NCBI GenBank assembly: GCA_900549215.1
Contig: URNJ01000052.1
Coordinates: 1-10,660 of the forward strand
Source of the DNA: an uncultured Collinsella sp.
GTDB taxonomy: Bacteria; Actinomycetota; Coriobacteriia; Coriobacteriales; Coriobacteriaceae
DNA length: 10,660 nt
Direction: 5' to 3'
The position numbers were made by a program, and so were the translations under genes. Positions within the stretch are counted from its first letter, which is position 1. Each line of letters begins with the position of its first letter. Shown here piece by piece: positions 6,908 through 10,660 of the stretch. The notes beneath the pieces are model-generated. The model was not told where the DNA came from and ran no database searches. It was given only the letters and a program-made list of their open reading frames with translations.

Positions 6908-8152
6908 TTACTCGTGATCTTGGTAAATCTCACGCGGAGCAAGCTCCGAATGTTTACGTTTTAAGGTCTTAGGGGCCTTATACGTGTTGCTCTCGAAGTC
7001 GATGTACTCGGTCTGCTTGAGCAGGCGCTCGATCATCTCCTCGTGATCGAACAGCTCCCAGGCCTCATGCACGGCATCGAGTTTAGCGTGCGTCTCGGGA
7101 CGGCGCGGCATAAACAGCGTGCAGCAGTCGGGAGCGGCCTCAGTCGAGATATCGAACGTACCGATCTCCTCGGCGCGCGCGATGATCTCCTGCTTGTCCG
7201 AACCGATGAGAGGACGGAACACGGGGATCTTCACGGCCTCGTTGACGGCCATGATGTTCTCAAGCGTTTGGGAGGCAACCTGCCCAAGCGATTCACCCGT
7301 AACGATGGCCTTGGCGCCCTCGATGTGTGCAATGCGCTCGGCAACCGAATACATAATGCGGCGATACATGATCACGCGCAGGTTGCTGGGACAGGTGACC
7401 GAAATCTCACGCTGACAGTCGCCAAACGGCACAACGTACAGGCGGCCGATCTGGACACCCGGCTCAAGCGCACGGATGATGTCCTGCACCAAATACTCGC
7501 TCGTATCGGGCGTCTGCGGACGACCGGAGAAATGTACCGGCACGCACACCGCACCGCGACGCGCGAGCATCCAAGTCGCCACCGGAGAATCGATACCCGA
7601 CGACAGCAGCGTCACGACCTTGCCGGCAGAACCCACCGGCAGACCGCCCACGCCGCGCTCGGAGCGCGCGTACACATAAACGCTACCCTGAACCACAAGT
7701 ACATGCACCATGGCATCGGGGTCGTGCATTTGAACCTTTTTATCGGGGAAGGCCTCGCACAGCACCTCGCCCACCTGACGATTGATATCAATCGAGGTGA
7801 GCTCATAGTCAGTATTGGAGCGCTTGGCGTGCACCTTAAACGAATCGAAAGGACCAAACTCGCGCAGCGCCTTGACGGCGGCGGCACAGTACTCCTGCGG
7901 GTCGCGGTTAGTGTGATACGCCAAAGACACACGAGCAACGCCGGGAACGGTGCGAATGACACGCGCCGCCTCATCGGCCTGATGCTCGTTAAAGGTCACG
8001 AGGATATAACCGGAAATTCGAGACACGGCATTCACGGAAAAGGCGGCCAAGGCCGCCTTGATGTTATCCATGAGGATATGCTCAAAATGTGCGCGGTTCT
8101 TGCCCTTCAGTCCAACCTCGTGATAGTGGACCAGACAGACGCGAGCTGCCAT
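6908..8152 (-). CDS. thiI: tRNA 4-thiouridine synthase ThiI (short form without rhodanese domain)
   Basis: ThiI adenylates uridine 8 of tRNA and inserts sulfur to give 4-thiouridine. In many bacteria it also serves thiamine thiazole synthesis. The 414-residue product has a ferredoxin-like start (VHYHEVGLKGKNRAHFE at 8-24) and a THUMP domain (about 60-165). The PP-loop ATP pyrophosphatase domain includes LLSSGIDSP at 182-190, and GESLGQVASQT at 286-296. The catalytic-cysteine region PDCCTLFMP is at 341-349. It ends soon after, so the C-terminal rhodanese domain of the E. coli enzyme is absent, as in Bacillus-type ThiI. The sulfur carrier must therefore be another protein, probably a cysteine desulfurase not in this window. 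The ATG at 8152 directly follows the rpoZ TAA in the same frame, with no good ribosome-binding site nearby, so it probably depends on translation of rpoZ. No TPP riboswitch is seen. Confidence 0.95.
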   Translation of the reverse strand: MAARVCLVHYHEVGLKGKNRAHFEHILMDNIKAALAAFSVNAVSRISGYILVTFNEHQADEAARVIRTVPGVARVSLAYHTNRDPQEYCAAAVKALREFGPFDSFKVHAKRSNTDYELTSIDINRQVGEVLCEAFPDKKVQMHDPDAMVHVLVVQGSVYVYARSERGVGGLPVGSAGKVVTLLSSGIDSPVATWMLARRGAVCVPVHFSGRPQTPDTSEYLVQDIIRALEPGVQIGRLYVVPFGDCQREISVTCPSNLRVIMYRRIMYSVAERIAHIEGAKAIVTGESLGQVASQTLENIMAVNEAVKIPVFRPLIGSDKQEIIARAEEIGTFDISTEAAPDCCTLFMPRRPETHAKLDAVHEAWELFDHEEMIERLLKQTEYIDFESNTYKAPKTLKRKHSELAPREIYQDHE

Positions 8153-8434
8153 TTAGGCTTCAGCAACCTTGTGGCCGAGCGCCTTCTCGTAACGGGCCTC
8201 GTCGTAAGAGATGTCGCCATCGACAATCTCGTCCATAGCCATCGAGATGGTATCGGCACCGGAAAGCCCAATGGTGATGTCATCGACATCCTGGACGGCA
8301 AGCACACGGTTGTGCTGGCCACGCAGCATGCTATTGATGTCGCAGGCGCGCTTGGAGGCAAGCGAAGCGAGCAGGAAGCGGTTGTGATCGGTCTTCTCCA
8401 GAAGATCGTCAATGCAAGGCTTTACAACGGACAC
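8153..8434 (-). CDS. rpoZ: DNA-directed RNA polymerase subunit omega
   Basis: Small RNA polymerase subunit that helps fold and hold the beta' subunit. The 93-residue product has the omega N-terminal pattern KPCIDDLLEKTDHNRFLLAS at about 5-24, followed by LASKRACDINSML (25-37), the conserved helix, then a variable acidic tail with AMDEIVDGDI. The start is GTG at 8434, with AAAGGA about 10 bases upstream, overlapping the end of gmk's coding region. It begins 5 bases after the gmk stop. The position directly after gmk is the usual one in Actinobacteria and many other bacteria. The C-terminus is divergent but the length is within family range. Confidence 0.9.
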   Translation of the reverse strand: MSVVKPCIDDLLEKTDHNRFLLASLASKRACDINSMLRGQHNRVLAVQDVDDITIGLSGADTISMAMDEIVDGDISYDEARYEKALGHKVAEA

Positions 8435-8439
8435 GGACC

Positions 8440-9009
8440 TCAGATCCTTTCATGCATATCGAGAACGCGAACGAGCTCATCGGTCGCGCGGTCGAGATCG
8501 TCATTAACCACTACGTCGTCGTAGCGGTCGGCAAGGGCAAGCTCATCGGCGGCGTTTGCCATACGCAGCTCAATCGTCTCGGGCGTCTCGGTACCGCGAC
8601 CGACTAGACGCTCGCGAAGCACCTCGAGCGAAGGTGGCTTGATAAAGATCAGCACGGCCTCGGGGAAACGCTCCTTCACCTGCAGGGCACCCTGGACATC
8701 GATCTCCAAGATGAGAGACGAACCAGAGGCGAGCTTGGACTGAACCTCGCTCACCAACGTGCCGTAGCAGTTACCGTGGACCTCGGCCCACTCAACAAAC
8801 TCACCGTTTGCCACGCGGCGGTCGAACTCCTCACGCGTCAGGAAAAAGTAGTTGACGCCGTCGACCTCACCTTTGCGTGGTGCTCGCGTGGTAGCCGAAA
8901 CCGTCAGGCCCAGGTTCGAGCGGCGCTCGCGCACACGAGTGACGAGCGTACCCTTCCCTGCGCCTGACGGTCCAGAAATCACAAAGAGCTTGGAATCCTG
9001 AGCGCCCAC
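8440..9009 (-). CDS. gmk: guanylate kinase
   Basis: Cytoplasmic enzyme that phosphorylates GMP (and dGMP) to GDP with ATP, feeding GTP and (p)ppGpp pools. The 189-residue product has the P-loop GPSGAGKG at 13-20, the GMP-binding SATTRAPRKGEVDGVNYFF segment at 38-56, FVEWAEVHGNCYGT at 71-84, LILEIDVQGALQVK at 99-112, and the lid region RLVGRGTETPETIELRM. Length and motifs are standard. The only possible start is the GTG at 9009, because the codon just before it is the mihF stop TAA in the same frame. There is no Shine-Dalgarno sequence, so initiation probably relies on ribosomes finishing mihF. rpoZ follows after 5 bases. Confidence 0.96.
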   Translation of the reverse strand: MGAQDSKLFVISGPSGAGKGTLVTRVRERRSNLGLTVSATTRAPRKGEVDGVNYFFLTREEFDRRVANGEFVEWAEVHGNCYGTLVSEVQSKLASGSSLILEIDVQGALQVKERFPEAVLIFIKPPSLEVLRERLVGRGTETPETIELRMANAADELALADRYDDVVVNDDLDRATDELVRVLDMHERI

Positions 9010-9318
9010 TTATTTGGTCAGCTGCTCGAGGAGCTGCTCGCGCTGACGGACGCCGAGGCCCTGGACGCGACGGGTAGCGGAGATACCGAGCTCCTCCATG
9101 ATCTTGGCGGCCTTGGCCTTGCCATAACCGGGAAGAGACTCGATGAGGGTGGAAACCTTCATGCGGGAAGCGATGGGGTCATCGGAGTTGAGCACGGACT
9201 CGAGGGACTTCTCGCCCTTCTTGATCTGCTCGCGAAGCTCAGCGCGGGCGTGACGTGCGGCAGCAGCCTTCTCAAGAGCCTGCTTGCGCTGCTCATCGGT
9301 AAGCTGAGGGAGTGCCAT
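9010..9318 (-). CDS. mihF: actinobacterial integration host factor MihF
   Basis: Nucleoid-associated DNA-binding protein of the actinobacterial IHF family, unrelated to the HU/IHF-alpha/beta fold. In mycobacteria and Streptomyces it binds DNA through a helix-two-turns-helix region and affects nucleoid structure and gene expression. The 102-residue product has a charged N-terminal helix (LTDEQRKQALEKAAAARHAR at 6-25, then AELREQIKKG) and the signature MKVSTLIESLPGYGKAKAAK at 53-72, continuing IMEELGI to 79, then RRVQGLGVRQREQLLEQL. The ATG at 9318 is preceded by GGAGG at 6 bases, a strong ribosome-binding site. The frame extends 4 codons further to 9330 without one. The pyrF-mihF-gmk-rpoZ order is a known actinobacterial arrangement. 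It is the first gene of the mihF-gmk-rpoZ-thiI operon. Confidence 0.95.
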   Translation of the reverse strand: MALPQLTDEQRKQALEKAAAARHARAELREQIKKGEKSLESVLNSDDPIASRMKVSTLIESLPGYGKAKAAKIMEELGISATRRVQGLGVRQREQLLEQLTK

Positions 9319-9356
9319 TCGTACCTCCAAATAGTTGGGTTATATCTGATTCAATA

Positions 9357-9395
9357 ATTGGCATTTTAGCACGTAGAACGTACAAAATGCCCAAT
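9357..9395. repeat. 39-base imperfect inverted repeat over the mihF promoter
   Basis: Two 18-base arms (9357-9374 and 9378-9395) around the centre AGA. Both arms share ATTGG, CATTTT and ACGT, with a one-base offset and a short mismatch (AGC versus GT). It covers the predicted -10 box of mihF. No T-run follows on either strand, so it looks like an operator or a leader/cruciform element and not a terminator. Confidence 0.6.
9363..9371 (-). promoter_or_regulatory. mihF operon promoter, extended -10 box
   Basis: TGCTAAAAT on the minus strand (9371-9363) combines TAAAAT (5 of 6 to consensus) with a TG extension. The predicted start near 9356 gives a leader of about 38 bases with the strong mihF ribosome-binding site. 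No good -35 box is spaced correctly, which is acceptable for extended -10 promoters. It lies inside the left arm of the 39-base inverted repeat. Confidence 0.5.
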
Positions 9396-9406
9396 CGCGG
9401 GTCCAT

Positions 9407-9435
9407 AGGTTAGACGATACCCGCAAAAAGTGCAA
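9407..9435 (-). promoter_or_regulatory. possible second, upstream mihF promoter
   Basis: TTGCAC (9435-9430), a 17-base spacer and TAACCT (9412-9407) on the minus strand. The spacing is ideal but both boxes are weak matches. The -10 sits in the loop of a small 6-bp inverted repeat, GCGGGT (9397-9402) with ACCCGC (9419-9424). Low certainty. Confidence 0.25.
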
Positions 9436-9454
9436 TATACTGCGCCCAAAGTTA

Positions 9455-9512
9455 AGCCCCTGACCTGCGATTCCACACAAAGGATGGGAAAGTTTACGCA
9501 GGCACAGGGGCT
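9455..9512. other. long stem-loop between pyrF and mihF (possible pyrF terminator or repeated element)
   Basis: Arms 9455-9469 and 9497-9512 pair as an 8-bp helix (AGCCCCTG/CAGGGGCT), a small internal bulge (A versus CA) and a 6-bp helix (CCTGCG/CGCAGG), enclosing a 27-base loop. Within the loop TTCC (9471-9474) can pair with GGAA (9487-9490). It lies about 46 bases after the pyrF stop. Reading on the minus strand it is followed by TAACTTT, a poor T-run. On the plus strand it is followed by ATTTTG. It could terminate pyrF inefficiently, be an RNA structure, or be a palindromic repeat element. Confidence 0.55.
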
Positions 9513-9557
9513 ATTTTGTGCTAATGAGACCCAAAAGTGGTGACTTAGGGGAATCTT

Positions 9558-10270
9558 TTACGCGACGTTTTCGACCAGCTCGGCGACGATGGCGTCAAAG
9601 GCGGCGACCGGATCGTCGGCGCCGGTGATGGGACGGCCCACCACAATGTGGCTTGCGCCTCGCTCGATAGCCTGGGAAGGCGTCGCCACACGGGACTGGT
9701 CACCAAGGGCGGCACCAACCGGACGCACACCCGGAGTCACGATCAGGGCATCGGGACCCAACAGCTCACGCATGTCGTGAGCCTCCATCGGCGAGCACAC
9801 GATGCCATCAATGCCGTTAACCTGAGCGAGCTTTGCCAGGCGGGCGGCCTCCTCAGCCACGGGCGACTCGACGCCGATCTCGCTCAAGGCATCCTGATTC
9901 ATGCTCGTAAGAACGGTGATGGCGACGAGCTTGGCGCGGTCCTCGCGCGCCTCCTCGGCACCCTCGCGGCAGGCAGCGAGCATGGCGCCCGAACCCAAGC
10001 CGTGAACCGAAAGCAGGTCGGCACCGGCAAGCGAGGCCGAACGGGACCGCGAACCTGATGCGGAATATCATGGAACTTAAGGTCAAGGAAGACCTTAAAG
10101 CCCAGGTCCTTGAACGTCTTGACGATCTGGGGACCCTCGGCGTAATAGAGCGTCATGCCAACCTTGAGCCAGGCGGCATGGCCCGAAAGCTCGTGGGCAA
10201 GCTCGAGCGCACGCTCACGATCGCAGTCGAGGGCGACGATTACGCGGTCGCGGGCATCGGTCTCTAGCAT
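9558..10270 (-). pseudogene. pyrF: orotidine 5'-phosphate decarboxylase, frameshifted
   Basis: OMP decarboxylase makes UMP from OMP, the last step of de novo pyrimidine synthesis. The first 75 residues (10270-10046) are normal: VALDCD at 12-17, LKVG at 35-38, and the catalytic DLKFHD (D63, K65, D68) followed by IPHQVRG. After codon 75 the frame is lost. This frame runs on as unrelated sequence to a stop at 9899, giving 123 residues. The rest of the enzyme is intact in another frame from 10043 to 9558: RSASLAGADLLSVHGLGSGA, ITVLTSM, the phosphate loop IVTPGVRP, and VVGRPITGADDP. Family spacing between DIPxxV and VHG suggests 4 bases are missing in 10041-10048 (about 238 residues if restored). 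The ATG overlaps the pyrD stop by 7 bases, with GTAGGTG upstream. It could be a true lesion, a sequencing error, or less likely programmed frameshifting. Confidence 0.9.
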
Positions 10271-10660
10271 TCGAAAGCACCTACCAGTTCGTTGATGTCC
10301 TTTACGCCCTGGGACTCGGCCCAGGCCTCGAGCTCGTGCGCGATCTTAATCGAGGCGCACGGATCAACAAAGTTGGCCATGCCGACCGACACGCAGGTGG
10401 CGCCGGCCAGAATAAACTCGGCCGCATCCTCGCCGGTCATGACGCCGCCGACACCGTTGATGGGGATATCGACGGCCTGGGCAACCTCCCAGACCATGCG
10501 CACGGCGATGTGATGACACAGCGGGCCCGAAAGGCCGCCCTTGGGCTTTGCCACGCGGGACTTGCGGGTATGGACGTCGATAGCCATGCCCTGGATGGAG
10601 TTGATGACCGAAAGGCCGTCGGCGCCGGCAGCCTCGAGGGCCTTGGCGATCTCAGCGACG
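10264..10660 (-). CDS. pyrD: dihydroorotate dehydrogenase, class 1B catalytic subunit, C-terminal part
   Basis: FMN enzyme that oxidises dihydroorotate to orotate, the step before PyrE and PyrF in pyrimidine synthesis. About 131 C-terminal residues are visible and the gene continues past the right edge. Readable family motifs in order are ADGLSVINSIQGMAIDVHTR (substrate/FMN-binding VINS), KPKGGLSGP, IPINGVGGVMTGEDAAEFIL (glycine-rich FMN phosphate site) and GATCVSVGMANFVDP. This pattern fits the class 1B (PyrDB) proteins, which usually pair with an iron-sulfur/FAD subunit, PyrK. That partner is not in the window. The C-terminus ends GAFEC and its last codons overlap the pyrF start by 7 bases, so the two are translationally coupled. 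Confidence 0.95.
   Translation of the reverse strand, partial: VAEIAKALEAAGADGLSVINSIQGMAIDVHTRKSRVAKPKGGLSGPLCHHIAVRMVWEVAQAVDIPINGVGGVMTGEDAAEFILAGATCVSVGMANFVDPCASIKIAHELEAWAESQGVKDINELVGAFEC

Noticed and set aside
7043..8524. Open plus-strand frame of 493 codons, the longest on that strand
   Set aside because: Antisense to thiI, rpoZ and part of gmk, all clearly real. No recognisable domain; histidine- and arginine-rich composition typical of a reverse-strand shadow.
9397..9424. GCGGGT/ACCCGC hairpin as a terminator
   Set aside because: Stem of only 6 bp with a 16-base loop. The T-run lies before it on the minus strand and becomes an A-run after it on the plus strand, so it cannot terminate in either direction.
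9484..9543. 19-codon plus-strand ORF starting ATGGGAAAG inside the pyrF-mihF stem-loop
   Set aside because: No promoter, ribosome-binding site too close to the ATG, and it overlaps the stem-loop. Nothing but its existence supports translation.
10041..10048. Programmed ribosomal frameshift in pyrF
   Set aside because: No slippery heptamer or run of identical bases at the junction, and a -1 shift would leave the product one residue short of the usual spacing. Simple deletion or sequence error explains it better.
1..10660. Mobile element, prophage, defence island or CRISPR array
   Set aside because: No transposase, integrase, direct-repeat array or terminal inverted repeats. All genes are conserved core genes in one orientation with similar base use.

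Overview
The window reads as a housekeeping segment of an actinobacterial chromosome, most likely from class Coriobacteriia (Collinsella-like). The evidence is the mihF-gmk-rpoZ block typical of Actinobacteria, GC-rich coding sequence with GTG starts, and protein sequences that look coriobacterial. The genus is inferred from memory of the families and was not tested by any search. Every gene I can support lies on the minus strand, so transcription runs from the high-coordinate end to the low one. Large open frames on the plus strand are antisense shadows.

From right to left, the first block is pyrimidine synthesis: the 3' part of pyrD (class 1B dihydroorotate dehydrogenase) overlaps the start of pyrF (OMP decarboxylase). 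pyrF carries a frameshift after codon 75. Next comes a structured intergenic region of about 240 bases holding a long stem-loop, one or two candidate promoters and a 39-base inverted repeat. It precedes mihF (actinobacterial integration host factor), gmk (guanylate kinase), rpoZ (RNA polymerase omega) and thiI (tRNA 4-thiouridine synthase). These four are packed so tightly that mihF/gmk and rpoZ/thiI abut without a single spacer base. A clear intrinsic terminator closes this operon.

The second block holds DNA uptake and replication/translation genes: comEA (DNA receptor with SLBB and helix-hairpin-helix domains) and comEC (DNA channel with a metallo-beta-lactamase domain) overlap as ATGA, followed by holA (DNA polymerase III delta). 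Then comes monocistronic rpsT (ribosomal protein S20, GTG start) with its own promoter, structured leader and a strong terminator. The last unit is lepA (elongation factor 4) and the 5' part of a dus gene (tRNA-dihydrouridine synthase). lepA starts only about 26 bases beyond the rpsT terminator and may be translated from a leaderless transcript. The order comEA-comEC-holA-rpsT-lepA is a known conserved neighbourhood in Gram-positive bacteria.

I found no mobile element, CRISPR array, tRNA or rRNA, and no clearly novel multi-gene system. The observations most worth a second look are the pyrF frameshift, the terminator-like element inside the rpsT leader, the leaderless lepA candidate, the repeat cluster and lack of a recognisable promoter ahead of comEA, and the folded elements between pyrF and mihF. 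No stretch longer than 300 bases lacks a gene.
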